NCBI RefSeq assembly: GCF_003814555.1
Contig: NZ_RKQN01000001.1
Location: 1,156,566-1,220,565 of the forward strand
Direction: 5' to 3'
DNA length: 64,000 bases
From: Vulcaniibacterium tengchongense
Lineage (GTDB): Bacteria > Pseudomonadota > Gammaproteobacteria > Xanthomonadales > Xanthomonadaceae
The position numbers and the translations under genes are program-made. Numbering within the stretch: position 1 is the first letter of the stretch; every line of letters begins with the position of its first letter. Below are positions 17,689-27,092 of this stretch, piece after piece. The notes under the pieces are model-generated. The model searched no databases and was not told where the DNA came from. It saw only the letters and a program-made list of their open reading frames with translations.

Positions 17689-18098
17689 TCGCCCACCCTC
17701 CCTCTCTCGTTGCGATGACGTATCCCCTCGCGGGGTCTCGCGGGCCGCAGCCCGGGTCGGCCGGGCTGCGCCTCACTCCCTGTCGCTCGCCGGTTGCCGG
17801 CGGCTCGATGCCTGTGGCGCGGCGGCGCTGCCCCGAATGTCCGGCGCTGTCATGCAGCGGGCGATCGATTCGGACACCGTCTTGTTAGCGTTAACATCAG
17901 ATAGCACGGCCGATTCCGCAAAGTCACTCTGCAGTGCAGCAGAAAACGTATTCGCTTGGTTGCAGCCGCAACGATCGCGAACCGGCCGGCGCCGCGGGGC
18001 TCGCCACCGGCGCCTTGGCAGCGCTTGCCGGCCCTTTGCCGCGCCCTTCCTCCGGCGAGAAGGCGGCCGAACTCGCGGCAGCCCGCCGGCGGCAGGCG
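17689..18098. other. gene-free control region of the halogenase locus
   Basis: No gene is convincing between the leader ORF and the lipase terminator. The stretch holds a 9-bp hairpin (17747-17755 with 17761-17769), a LacI-type operator at 17883-17896, and an unusually AT-rich patch around 17875-17955, the likely promoter zone for the receptor. A start there would give a leader of roughly 280 bases. The remainder, to 18098, shows nothing identifiable. Confidence 0.6.
17883..17896. promoter_or_regulatory. LacI-family-type operator
   Basis: TGTTAGCGTTAACA has perfect five-base arms TGTTA/TAACA around a central CG, the layout bound by LacI/GalR repressors. It is the clearest palindrome in the gap upstream of the receptor gene. 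No LacI-type regulator gene is in the window, so the repressor must be encoded elsewhere. Confidence 0.55.
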
Positions 18099-18130
18099 CG
18101 GCGTCCTCCCGTGGGGAACGGAGGACGCCG
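18099..18130 (-). terminator. hairpin after the lipase gene
   Basis: An 11-bp perfect stem (18120-18130 with 18099-18109) with a ten-base loop starts eight bases past the lipase stop. No T run follows on the minus strand. Confidence 0.5.
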
Positions 18131-18137
18131 CCCGGCG

Positions 18138-18839
18138 TCACTGGATCAGGTCGGCCTGGCGCCGCGCGGTGTAGGCGAGCAGGCCGAAATGGCCGTAGGC
18201 GCCGGTGTCGCTGGCGTTCTCGTTCCAGATCGAGGACGAATGCACGCCGCCGACCGTGCACACCCCGGTCGCGCAGACCACCTGGTCGCTCCACGACTTG
18301 ATCGAATACACCCGCGCGCCGAAGCGCCGGCCGTGCAGCGCGTCCAGGAACGGGCTCGACACCGACAGGCCCCAATGGCCGCAGGTGGTGGTGGCCACGT
18401 GGTAGGGATAGGTGCCGCAACTCCACAGGCCACGGAACGCGCCGGCGATGCCGACGAAGGCGTCGACGTACCCGGCGAGGCCATGGTCGGCGATCTGCTT
18501 GGCCGCGAGGGTGGCGCCCATCGAATGGCCGATCACGTCGATGCGGCCGGTGCAGGACGTCGCGACGGCGTCGACCAGCGCCTCGAGCACCGGCGCCTCC
18601 TCGCTGCCGCTGTGGTCGTTGCACGCGGCGCAGGCCTTGTTGCCCCAGTCCGGGCGGAAGATCTCGCCGGCGGCGTAGCCGCGCGCGATCAGCTCGGCAT
18701 GGGTATTGGCGAAGTCGGCGGGCTGGCCGGCGTTGCCGTGCACCAGCACCACCGCATCGCGGCAGGCCGCCCAGGCCGATGGCGAAGCGAAGCACGCGAT
18801 CAGCGCCAGCACCGCGATCCGGAAGTTCCGCACTTCCAT
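18138..18839 (-). CDS. secreted class-2 lipase/esterase
   Basis: Alpha/beta hydrolase of 233 residues, Lipase_2 (EstA/LipA-like) type, cleaving short to medium acyl esters outside the cytoplasm. The signal peptide ends near SAWA (24). The oxyanion-hole HGNAG is at 34-38 and the nucleophile serine is S106 in GHSMG. Cysteine pairs and a C-terminal histidine in YGHFGLL complete the picture of a small disulfide-stabilised enzyme. ATG 18839 has GGAGGGG upstream. Between it and the next gene (18840-19079) nothing is recognised. Confidence 0.88.
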   Translation of the reverse strand: MEVRNFRIAVLALIACFASPSAWAACRDAVVLVHGNAGQPADFANTHAELIARGYAAGEIFRPDWGNKACAACNDHSGSEEAPVLEALVDAVATSCTGRIDVIGHSMGATLAAKQIADHGLAGYVDAFVGIAGAFRGLWSCGTYPYHVATTTCGHWGLSVSSPFLDALHGRRFGARVYSIKSWSDQVVCATGVCTVGGVHSSSIWNENASDTGAYGHFGLLAYTARRQADLIQ

Positions 18840-19079
18840 GACGCCCCTCCGTATATGCCGCGCAAGCCGCGGCGCTGCGACCGTAGCGCCACGGCGGCGC
18901 GAGGACCGTTGTACGAAAGGACGACCCTGTGCCAGGGAAGTCGCTGCTGCCGGCCGCCTCTTGGGCCGCGGATCGACGCGGACCGGGCGGAAACGCCGCG
19001 GATCCGCGGCTGGGCAGGACAACCTCGCCCGCCCTCCGCGGGCGGCGCGTCCTGCGCCGCCCGCGACCGCCGCCGAGCC

Positions 19080-20402
19080 TCAGTCGCGCGCGTCCAGCGG
19101 CCGGCTCAGATCGAGGAAGATGTCGCGCGCGGCCACGCCCTGGTCGGGGTGGTCGATGAAGAAGCCCTGCACGCCGAGGCCGTACAGCTGCACCGCCTCG
19201 GCGATCACCGATTGCGGCACGCCGCCGGGCGTCTGCGCCAGATAGGGCTCTTCCGCGCGCAGCGTATACGGGTGCACCTGCAGGCCGGCCTGCAGCGCCC
19301 AGCCGAGCATCGGATGCACCCGGCCGGTGCCCTGTTCGGCGAGCTCGGCGCGGCCGTCGCCATTGGCGTCGATCTGGTCCGCGAGCGGCGCGCGCGGCAG
19401 CAGGCTGCCCTTCCACGGGCCGATGCCGGCGGCGTAGTTCGCCTTCAGCCACTGCAGCGCGGGCTCGGTGGCGAAGGCGCCGTAGCGGGCGTCTTCGTCC
19501 AGTCCGCCCGGCACCAGCGCGTGCAGGCCGCCGTACAGCGCGGCCATGTCCGCGCCCCGGCGGGCGTTGTAGACCACGTCGTAGGGCCCGGCCTCGAGCA
19601 GGTCGTCGTAGAGCTGCACCAGCGGCAGGTCGACGCCCGCGGCCGGCATCAGCTTCTTCTTCAGTTCGATCAGGTTCTCGATCTCGAAGCTCTGGATGTA
19701 GACCCGGCGCGGATCGGTGAAGCCCTCGGCGACCAGGGTTTCGACCAGCTTGGCGCCGAGCGAGACGCCGATCGGCCGCCCGTCCAGGCGCCGGCCTTCC
19801 TTGGCGAAATAGGTCGGATGCTTGGTCTCGGGGTAGATCCCGATGTGGCGGCCGTTGCGGCGGCTCTCCTGCTTCACCAGGCGGATCACCTCGGCCAGCG
19901 TCGGGATCCCGTAGCGGCCGTCGTAGCGGGCGTTGCCGGGGCGGATCGCCGGGATGCGTTCCCTCGCGCGCAGCGTCTTCAGCTCGGCCAGGGTGAAGTC
20001 CTCGGTGAACCAGCCGGTGATCGGCGCGCCGTCCACGGTCTTGGTGGTGCGGCGGCCGGCGAACTCCGGGCGCGAAGCCACGTCGGTGGTGCCGGAGATC
20101 TCGTTCTCGTGGCGCGCGACCAGCACGCTGTCCTTGGTCGCGACCAGATCCGGCTCGACGAAGTCGGCGCCCTGGCGGATCGCTAGGCGGTAGGCCTCGA
20201 GCGTGTGCTCGGGGCGGTAGCCGCTGGCGCCGCGGTGCGCGATCACGATCAGGCCGCGGTGGTCGCGGCCGTGCCGGTCGGCGGAGCGCGCCGGCTCGCT
20301 CATGGCCGGTTGCGCGCACGCGCCGGCGGCGAGGGCCAGCCCGGCGGCGGCGGCGAGGCCGCGCAGGCGCGCGGCAAGGGCGGCGGGGCGTCGCGGGTGC
20401 AT
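19080..20402 (-). CDS. glpQ: glycerophosphodiester phosphodiesterase
   Basis: Hydrolyses glycerophosphodiesters to glycerol-3-phosphate and an alcohol, in the periplasm. The protein has 440 residues. An N-terminal export signal ends near LAAGACAQ (a weak lipobox at C29). The catalytic start is HRGASGYRPEHT at 56-67, with EPD at 83-85 and H98, all diagnostic of the GDPD family; DHPDQG lies near the C terminus. The loop DANGDGRAELAE (345-356) matches an EF-hand calcium loop. AAGGAA lies upstream of ATG 20402. Symbol given by family; E. coli GlpQ is shorter (358 residues). Confidence 0.9.
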   Translation of the reverse strand: MHPRRPAALAARLRGLAAAAGLALAAGACAQPAMSEPARSADRHGRDHRGLIVIAHRGASGYRPEHTLEAYRLAIRQGADFVEPDLVATKDSVLVARHENEISGTTDVASRPEFAGRRTTKTVDGAPITGWFTEDFTLAELKTLRARERIPAIRPGNARYDGRYGIPTLAEVIRLVKQESRRNGRHIGIYPETKHPTYFAKEGRRLDGRPIGVSLGAKLVETLVAEGFTDPRRVYIQSFEIENLIELKKKLMPAAGVDLPLVQLYDDLLEAGPYDVVYNARRGADMAALYGGLHALVPGGLDEDARYGAFATEPALQWLKANYAAGIGPWKGSLLPRAPLADQIDANGDGRAELAEQGTGRVHPMLGWALQAGLQVHPYTLRAEEPYLAQTPGGVPQSVIAEAVQLYGLGVQGFFIDHPDQGVAARDIFLDLSRPLDARD

Positions 20403-20501
20403 GCGGGATTCCTTGCGTTTGGCCTGGAACAACGCCGACGCCCCTGCCCGCCGGCACTCGCATCCTCGCCCGGCAATGTTGCGGCCGCTTGACCGGCTGC
20501 C

Positions 20502-21422
20502 TCAGCGCGGATCGGGATGCGACACCGTTCGCACCCCGAGCAGCTCCGCCAGCTTCTGCGCGTCGAACGGCGCGTGCACCTTGGCGTCGTTGTCGAAATA
20601 GCAGTACACGTCGCGGGGCCGCGCGGCGAGCGCCGCGTCGTCGATGCGGCGGGCGTCGTCCGGCTGCGCGCCGGCCCGCCAGGCGTCGATGCGCCGCGCC
20701 CATTCGCGCAGCGCCTCGTCGGTGTAGCCGCTGGCGTAGAGCTCCTGGTCGCCGTGCAGGCGCAGGTACAGGAAATCGGCGGTGACCTCCTCGACGAAAG
20801 GCCAGCGGCCTGCGGTGTCGGCGACCACCAGGGCGATGCCGTGCTCGCGCAGCTGCGCGGCGAACCCGGGCACGCAGAAGCTGGCGTGGCGCACCTCCAC
20901 CGCATGCCGCAGCGGCCGTGGTTCGTCGATCGACAGCACGGTGCGGCCCTTCATCCGCGCCACGTCGCGGCGCCGCGCCAGGCGCAGCGCCTGCCCGGTG
21001 TCGTGCGGCAGCAGGCGGAAGAAGGCCTCCATGCGTTCCGGGTCGTAACGGAAACTCGGCGGGAACTGCCACAGGAACGGGCCCAGCTTCGGCCCCAGCG
21101 CCAGCAATCCGGAAGCGAAGAAGCTGGCCAGCGGCGTCTCGATCCCGCGCAGGCGCAGCCGGTGGGTGATGTAGCGGCTGCCCTTGATCGCGAACACGAA
21201 GTCGTCCGGCGTTTCGTCATGCCAGCGGCGGTAGCTCTCCGGCCGCTGCAGCGAGTAGAAGGTACCGTTGATCTCGATGCTGGCGAACACGCGCGAGGCG
21301 AATTCCAGTTCGCGCCGCTGCGCCAGGTCCTCGGGGTAGAACACGCCGCGCCAGGGCGCGTAGCGCCAGCCGGAGATGCCGATCCGGACCCTGCCCCGGC
21401 GCTGCCGCCGCGTCGCGCTCAT
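20502..21422 (-). CDS. DUF72 family protein
   Basis: A 306-residue TIM-barrel-like protein of the DUF72 (YecE) family, of unknown biochemical role. Starts RVRIGISGWRYAPWRGVFYP, then FASIEINGTFYSLQRPESYRRW and FAIKGSRYITH, the family's hallmark blocks; YCYFDND near the C terminus is also conserved. Its ATG overlaps the TGA of the uracil-DNA glycosylase gene in an ATGA, so they are translationally coupled. DUF72 genes recur beside DNA-repair genes in some bacteria, which hints at a nucleic-acid role but proves none. Confidence 0.88.
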   Translation of the reverse strand: MSATRRQRRGRVRIGISGWRYAPWRGVFYPEDLAQRRELEFASRVFASIEINGTFYSLQRPESYRRWHDETPDDFVFAIKGSRYITHRLRLRGIETPLASFFASGLLALGPKLGPFLWQFPPSFRYDPERMEAFFRLLPHDTGQALRLARRRDVARMKGRTVLSIDEPRPLRHAVEVRHASFCVPGFAAQLREHGIALVVADTAGRWPFVEEVTADFLYLRLHGDQELYASGYTDEALREWARRIDAWRAGAQPDDARRIDDAALAARPRDVYCYFDNDAKVHAPFDAQKLAELLGVRTVSHPDPR

Positions 21423-22096
21423 TCCGGCCGCACCTTCAGCAGCAGCGACAGGTCGTCGACGAAGTGGGCATAGGCCTCGCGGCGCGCCTCGTCGCCGCGC
21501 TGGCGCAGTACCCACGAGGGGTGCACGGTGGCGAAGGCGCGCGTGCCGTCCGGCAGCGTCTGCCAGGTGCCGCGCTGCTGCATCAGCCGGAACTTGTTGC
21601 CGAACACCGCGCGCGCGGCGATCGCGCCGAGGCAGACGACGATGTCGGGGCGCACCGTGGCCAGCTCCCGCTCGAGCCAGATCCGGCACGCGGCGCGCTC
21701 GGACGGGTCCGGGCTGCGGTGCAGGCGCACGCGGCCGCGGCGTTCGAACTTGAAGTGCTTGACCGCGTTGGTGACGTAGAACCGGGCGCGCTCCAGGCCG
21801 AGCTCGGCGAGGGCGCGATCGAACACCCGGCCGGCGGGGCCGACGAAAGGCCGGCCCGCGAGATCCTCGGCATCGCCGGGCTGCTCGCCGACGAACAGCA
21901 CGCGCGCGTCCTCCGGCCCTTCGCCGAACACCGTCTGCGTGGCCGGCTTCCACAACGGGCAGCGGCGGCAGCCGGCGGCGGCGGCGCGCAGGGCGGCGAG
22001 GCTGTCGTCCTCGGGCACCGGCGCTTCGCCCTCGGCTACGACGACGCGCTTGCGCACCCGCTTGGCGGCCTTCTTGGCGGGCCTGCGCGTGGCCAA
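21419..22096 (-). CDS. UdgX-type uracil-DNA glycosylase
   Basis: Family-4-like uracil-DNA glycosylase of the UdgX branch, which binds uracil-DNA covalently. The protein has 225 residues: lysine/arginine-rich tail, first iron-sulfur cysteines C43 and C46, GEQPGD at 70-75, FVGPAGR, NAVKHFKFERRG at 110-121, then the UdgX loop. That loop, KRRIH in characterised members, reads RVRLH here (122-126); the nucleophile histidine (H126) and central arginine are kept. The TTG at 22096 is chosen because GGAGGAG lies four bases upstream; ATG 22135 in frame is the alternative. Last four bases overlap DUF72. Confidence 0.85.
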   Translation of the reverse strand: MATRRPAKKAAKRVRKRVVVAEGEAPVPEDDSLAALRAAAAGCRRCPLWKPATQTVFGEGPEDARVLFVGEQPGDAEDLAGRPFVGPAGRVFDRALAELGLERARFYVTNAVKHFKFERRGRVRLHRSPDPSERAACRIWLERELATVRPDIVVCLGAIAARAVFGNKFRLMQQRGTWQTLPDGTRAFATVHPSWVLRQRGDEARREAYAHFVDDLSLLLKVRPE

Positions 22097-22340
22097 TCGG
22101 CTCCTCCGTTGCGGTTCCGCCCGGATGATCCGCATCGACCGGTCAAGGCCGCTTGAAGACGGCCGTGACGCGCGCCGTCGTTCCGGCGCGGGAAGGCCCC
22201 TCCGGCTGCGCGGTCTACGCGGGCGGATGCGGAGCGTGGCGCCGGATTCGGGCGCCACCTCGTCGAGCCGGGCGCGCCGCCGCGACCGCTGCCGCCGGGC
22301 GCTTCCCGCCGGCGGCGCGTCGCGGCGGAACGGCAGCGCG

Positions 22341-25300
22341 TCAGTCGACGGAGGCGGCGTTCGGCGCCGATTGCAGCTCGGGCTCGCGCAGCAGCAGGCG
22401 ATGCGCGGTGCGCTCGTCCTCGCTGGACAGCGCGGACAGCAGCTCGGTCTGCCCCGCGACGCGCTTGGCCACCGGCACGCCGTCGCGGTACAGCAGGCGC
22501 GCGCCCGGCAGGCGCGGCACCTTGTCGCCGGGCAGCAGGGTGCCGGCCAGGTTGAGCGGATCGGCCGCGGACACGCAGACCCAGGCGCCGTCGCGTCCGC
22601 GCTGCCGGATCTGGCGCAACAGGCCGACCGCTTCGGGCAACGCGAACTGCTCGCCGGTCAGGCCGGCGATGAAGCGGCCGCCGCGGATCTCGCCCCGCGC
22701 CTCCAGCCGGTGGTAGACGCGCAGCAGCTCGCGCCACGGCGGCAGCCAGGCGGCCTCGCGCTCGAGCAGGCGCCAGCACACCACGCCGTAGCGGCGCAGC
22801 AGCACGCGCGCGACGTGCTCGACGTCCTCCGCCGCCGGCTTCGCGTTCTGCGCGGCCGGGCGCCGGATCAGCGCCCAGCGGCCGGCATCCTCGATCCCGA
22901 ACAGCGCCGCACGGCGGCGGCGGCCGCGCTGCGCGTTGCGCTTGGAACCCGGGACCAGCAGCGCGCGCAGGCCGGCGAAGCTGTCGCAGTGCACCCGCCC
23001 GCGCGCCACCAGCTCGGCCAGCGCATCCTCCAGCTCGGCGCGCAGCAGGTGCGCGCCGCCGGCGAGCTCGTCGAAGAACGAAGCACCGTGCTCGGCCAAG
23101 TAGTCGGCCACGCGTTGCGCGCGCGAGGACAGCGCCTCGTCGGCCACCGCCGGCGGCGCCAGCCGCGTCCACGCCGACGCGTGCCGCCGCGGCAGCAGCA
23201 CGATCGGCGCGGCGCGCAGCGCGGTCGTGCCGCCGCCGCCCTCGCCGGTGCTGCCGCGCAGGCGCGTCCACAGCGTGCGGCCGGCGGTGCAGAGGTCGTC
23301 GAGCCAGGTGATCGAGTAGTCGGCGACGCGCGCCGGCAGCAGTTCGGCTTCCCAGGCCGCGGCCGGCGCTTCGTAGCCCTCCAGCTGCGCGAGCACGCCG
23401 GCCAGCGCGTCGGGCCCGTTGACCCGGGCGGCCGCCGCGACGCGCTGCCAGTCGAACAGGAAGCGCATGAAGTCGCGCGGCTCGACCGGTTCGATCTCGC
23501 GGCGCAGCTGCCTGAGGGTGTAGCGGTGGATGCGTGCGAGCAGGCGGCGCTCGCACCATTCGGGCGCGGCCCCCTGCAGGCCGGGCGTGAAGCGGCCTTG
23601 CATGGCGTAGCCCTCGCCCTGCAGCCGCAGCAGCGCCATCTCGACCTCGTCGCGCGGCAACGCGAGCGTCTCCGCCAGCGCCTGCGCCGTGGTCGGGCCG
23701 AGGCCGGTCAGGCGCGAGCGCACCAGCTCGACCGCAGCGTCCTCGCGCGTCCACGGCTGGGCGGCGTATTCGGCCGGCGCCGCGACCGGCGGCTGCAGCG
23801 CGGCGCCGGGAAACAGCGCCTGCAACTGCGGCAGGCGCTCGGCGGCGGCCCACAGCGTCGCGGCGGGCGAGCCGTCGGCCCGCGCGACCCGCAGCGCGGT
23901 CGCGCGGTGGTCCTTCGCCAGCCGCCGCAGGTGCTCGCCCCAGGCGTTCGCCTCGGCTTCGTCGGCGGCGACGCAGCCCAGGCCCATCAGCGCCTCGTGC
24001 ATCTCGTCGGCATTGCCGACCTGCGGCCAGGCCTCCTCGCGCACCGCCTCGATCGCGGCCGGATCCAGCCGGCCGAGATCGTCCGCGCTCTGCGGGTCGC
24101 CGTAGCGGCGGCTCTGCACCGCCTGGGTGCGCCGCTCCTCCAGGGGCGCGTCGTCGAGGAAGGCGTAGGGCTGCGCGGTCAGCACCTCCGCCGCGAACGG
24201 CGACGGCGCGGTCAGGTCGCGCGCGACCACCCGCACCTCGCCCGCCTCCATCGCCCGCAGCAGGCGCAGCCAGCCGTCGACGTCCATCGCCTCGCGCAGG
24301 CAGTCGTGCAGGGTCTGCGCGACCAGCGGATGGTCGGGGATCTGGCGCTCGCCGACGATGTTCTCCAGGCATGCGACCTGGTCCGGGAACACCGTCGCCA
24401 GCAGGTCCTCCGACTTCATCCGCTGCAGCTGCGCCGGCACCTTCTTGCCGCCGACGAAGCGCGGCAGCGCCAGCGCGGTGGTCGCCACCCAGCGCCAGCG
24501 CGCGCCGAACAGCGGCGCGTCCAGCAGCGCCTGCACCAGCACGTGCTCGGCCGAACTCGAATGCAGGTAGCGCGCGACCTCCTCCAGCGGGAAGCTGTGG
24601 CTGGTCGACAGCGACAGCACGATCGCGTCCTCGGTCGCGGCCGCCTGCAGCTCGAAGTTGAACTGGCGGCAGAAGCGCTTGCGCAGGGCCAGGCCCCAGG
24701 CGCGGTTGATGCGGCTGCCGTAGGGCGTGTGGATGACCAGTTGGGTGCCGCCGGATTCGTCGAAGAAGCGCTCCAGCACCAGGGTGTTCTGGCTCGGCAT
24801 CGCGCCGAGCGCTGCCAGGCCGCCGCCGAGGTACTCGACGATCTGGCGCGCGGCCTCCGGCGACAGTTGCAGCGCTTGCACCAGCCAGGCGATCGTCGCC
24901 TCGCACGCCGGCCCGTCCGGCCGGGCCGTGAGCCGCGCCGCCACCTCCTCGCGCAACCGCGAGACCGAATGCGACAGTTCGTCGGTGCGTCCCGGCGCCT
25001 CGCCGAGCCAGAACGGGATGTTCGGCGGCTGGCCCTGCGCGTCCTCGACCAGCACCTTCCCCGGCTCGACGCGCTGGATGCGGTAGCTGGCGTTGCCGAG
25101 CTGGAAGATGTCGCCGGCCAGGCTCTCGACCGCGAAGTCCTCGTTGACGCTGCCGATGTAGGTGGCTTCGGGCTGCACCACCACCGCGTAGTCGGCGGTG
25201 TCGGGAATGGTGCCGCCGGCCATCAGCGCGGTGGTGCGCCCGCCCTTGCGCCCGCGCAGGCGGCGGTTGACCGCGTCGCGGTGCAGGTAGCCGGCGCGGA

Positions 25301-26828
25301 TGCCGCGGCGCGTGGTGAAGCCCTCGGCCAGCATCCGCACCACCGCGTCGTAGTCCTCGCGGCGCAAGCGCGCGTACGGCCAGGCGCGGCGCGACCAGTC
25401 GTACAGCGCGTCCTCGTCCCACTCGCGGCACGACACCTCGGCCACGATCTGCTGCGCCAGCACGTCGAGCGGCGCCTCGGGCACGATCAGCGCATCGAGC
25501 TCGCCGCGCCGCACGCTGTCGAGCAGCGCCGCGCACTCGACCAGCTCGTCGCGGGTCTGCGGGAACAGCCGCCCCTTCGGCACGCCGCCGACGTGGTGGC
25601 CGGAACGCCCGACCCGCTGCAGGAACGCGGCGATCGAGCGCGGCGAGCCCAGTTGGCACACCAGGTCGACGTCGCCGATGTCGATGCCCAGCTCCAGCGA
25701 CGCGGTCGCCACCAGCACGCGCAACTGGCCGCGCTTGAGCTTCTGCTCCGCGTCCAGGCGCAGCTCCTTCGAGAGGCTGCCGTGGTGCGCGGCCACCGCC
25801 GCCTTGCCCAGGCGCTCGCCGAGATGGTGCGCGGCGCGTTCGGCCATGCGCCGGGTGTTGACGAACACCAGCGTGGTGCGGTGCTGCTCGACCAGTTCGA
25901 CCAGGCGCGTGTAGACCTGGTCCCACTGGTCGTGCGACATCACCGCGCTCAGCGGCGTCGGCGGCAGCTCCAGGGCGAGGTCGCGCTCGCGGGTGTAGCC
26001 GATGTCGATGATCGCGCAGTCGGGGACGGCGTCGGGCTGCTCCGCGGGTGCCCCGGCGCCGGCGGCATGGGGCGCGCGGGGCCCCTCTCCCGCCTGCCCG
26101 AGACGGTCCGGGCAAGGGCTCGCCCCGCCCGCGCCACCTCCCGTCCCGACCAGGAACCGCGCCACCGTCTCGATCGGCTTCTGCGTGGCCGACAGGCCGA
26201 TCCGGACCAGGCGCCGCTCGCACAGCGCCTCCAGCCGCTCCAGCGACAGCGCCAGGTGGCTGCCGCGCTTGCTCGCCGCCACCGCGTGGATCTCGTCGAC
26301 GATGACCTCGCGCACGCTGCCCAGCATCGCCCGCCCCGACTCGGAGCCGAGCAGCACGTACAGCGACTCGGGCGTGGTCACCAGGATGTGCGGCGGCTTG
26401 CGCCGGCTCGCCGCGCGTTCGGCCTGCGGCGTGTCGCCGGTACGCACCGCGGTGCGGATCTCGACGTCGGGCAGGCCCATCGCCCGCAGCTCCTCGCGGA
26501 TCCCGGCCAGCGGCGCCTCGAGGTTGATGCGGATGTCGTTGGACAGCGCCTTCAGCGGCGAGACGTAGACCACCCGGGTCTCGTCCGGCAACGCCTGCGG
26601 CTGGTCGCCGAACAGGCCGGGGCCGGTGCCCTGCAGGCCCTCGCGGACCAGGTCGTCGATCGCGCTCAGGAACGCGGTCAGGGTCTTGCCCGAGCCGGTC
26701 GGCGCCGCGACCAGGGTGTTGCGGCCGCTGCGGATCGCCGGCCAGGCGCGCGCCTGCGCCTCGGTCGGCGCCGGGAAGGTGCGGCGGAACCAGCGGGCGA
26801 CCGCGGGATGGAAGGCGTCGAGGGGCAT
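22341..26828 (-). CDS. lhr: ATP-dependent helicase Lhr (long form)
   Basis: A 1495-residue superfamily-2 DNA helicase with the Lhr-core and long C-terminal extension, close to E. coli Lhr (1538). Walker A APTGSGKT is at 42-49, motif II DEIH at 178-181, SAT at 213-215, then the second RecA domain with QRVGRSGHH. The winged-helix and C-terminal domains follow, ending PNAASVD. It translocates 3'-5' on single-stranded DNA and unwinds RNA:DNA. A low-complexity stretch at residues 229-268 interrupts the core between motif III and the second RecA domain. The 244-bp gap before the glycosylase gene holds only GC-rich inverted repeats. Confidence 0.93.
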   Translation of the reverse strand: MPLDAFHPAVARWFRRTFPAPTEAQARAWPAIRSGRNTLVAAPTGSGKTLTAFLSAIDDLVREGLQGTGPGLFGDQPQALPDETRVVYVSPLKALSNDIRINLEAPLAGIREELRAMGLPDVEIRTAVRTGDTPQAERAASRRKPPHILVTTPESLYVLLGSESGRAMLGSVREVIVDEIHAVAASKRGSHLALSLERLEALCERRLVRIGLSATQKPIETVARFLVGTGGGAGGASPCPDRLGQAGEGPRAPHAAGAGAPAEQPDAVPDCAIIDIGYTRERDLALELPPTPLSAVMSHDQWDQVYTRLVELVEQHRTTLVFVNTRRMAERAAHHLGERLGKAAVAAHHGSLSKELRLDAEQKLKRGQLRVLVATASLELGIDIGDVDLVCQLGSPRSIAAFLQRVGRSGHHVGGVPKGRLFPQTRDELVECAALLDSVRRGELDALIVPEAPLDVLAQQIVAEVSCREWDEDALYDWSRRAWPYARLRREDYDAVVRMLAEGFTTRRGIRAGYLHRDAVNRRLRGRKGGRTTALMAGGTIPDTADYAVVVQPEATYIGSVNEDFAVESLAGDIFQLGNASYRIQRVEPGKVLVEDAQGQPPNIPFWLGEAPGRTDELSHSVSRLREEVAARLTARPDGPACEATIAWLVQALQLSPEAARQIVEYLGGGLAALGAMPSQNTLVLERFFDESGGTQLVIHTPYGSRINRAWGLALRKRFCRQFNFELQAAATEDAIVLSLSTSHSFPLEEVARYLHSSSAEHVLVQALLDAPLFGARWRWVATTALALPRFVGGKKVPAQLQRMKSEDLLATVFPDQVACLENIVGERQIPDHPLVAQTLHDCLREAMDVDGWLRLLRAMEAGEVRVVARDLTAPSPFAAEVLTAQPYAFLDDAPLEERRTQAVQSRRYGDPQSADDLGRLDPAAIEAVREEAWPQVGNADEMHEALMGLGCVAADEAEANAWGEHLRRLAKDHRATALRVARADGSPAATLWAAAERLPQLQALFPGAALQPPVAAPAEYAAQPWTREDAAVELVRSRLTGLGPTTAQALAETLALPRDEVEMALLRLQGEGYAMQGRFTPGLQGAAPEWCERRLLARIHRYTLRQLRREIEPVEPRDFMRFLFDWQRVAAAARVNGPDALAGVLAQLEGYEAPAAAWEAELLPARVADYSITWLDDLCTAGRTLWTRLRGSTGEGGGGTTALRAAPIVLLPRRHASAWTRLAPPAVADEALSSRAQRVADYLAEHGASFFDELAGGAHLLRAELEDALAELVARGRVHCDSFAGLRALLVPGSKRNAQRGRRRRAALFGIEDAGRWALIRRPAAQNAKPAAEDVEHVARVLLRRYGVVCWRLLEREAAWLPPWRELLRVYHRLEARGEIRGGRFIAGLTGEQFALPEAVGLLRQIRQRGRDGAWVCVSAADPLNLAGTLLPGDKVPRLPGARLLYRDGVPVAKRVAGQTELLSALSSEDERTAHRLLLREPELQSAPNAASVD
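26025..26144. other. low-complexity in-frame insert in lhr
   Basis: About 40 codons rich in Gly, Ala and Pro, containing an imperfect palindrome around GCCCGAGACGGTCCGGGC. The flanking helicase motifs are normal. It has the look of an intergenic REP-like sequence caught in frame. Confidence 0.4.
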
Positions 26829-27092
26829 GGGGAGGCCGATTCTGGGGACCGATTCTGCGACGGCCGGGTCTCAACCGATGAGACGACACCCACAGACAGC
26901 GCTTGCGCGGGCCCCGGCAGCCTGGACTGCCGCCGGCGGCCCGCAGGGGCGTATCCATGGCGAGTCGCGCGAGCCGCTGCCTTCGGTTGCGCTCCGGCAG
27001 CCCGGGGTTGTGCAAAACGGCCCACACGGGTGCCCGGGAGGGTATTCGCGCGTTCAGCAGGCAAACGCCCGGCCGGATGCGAAGATGGGGCC

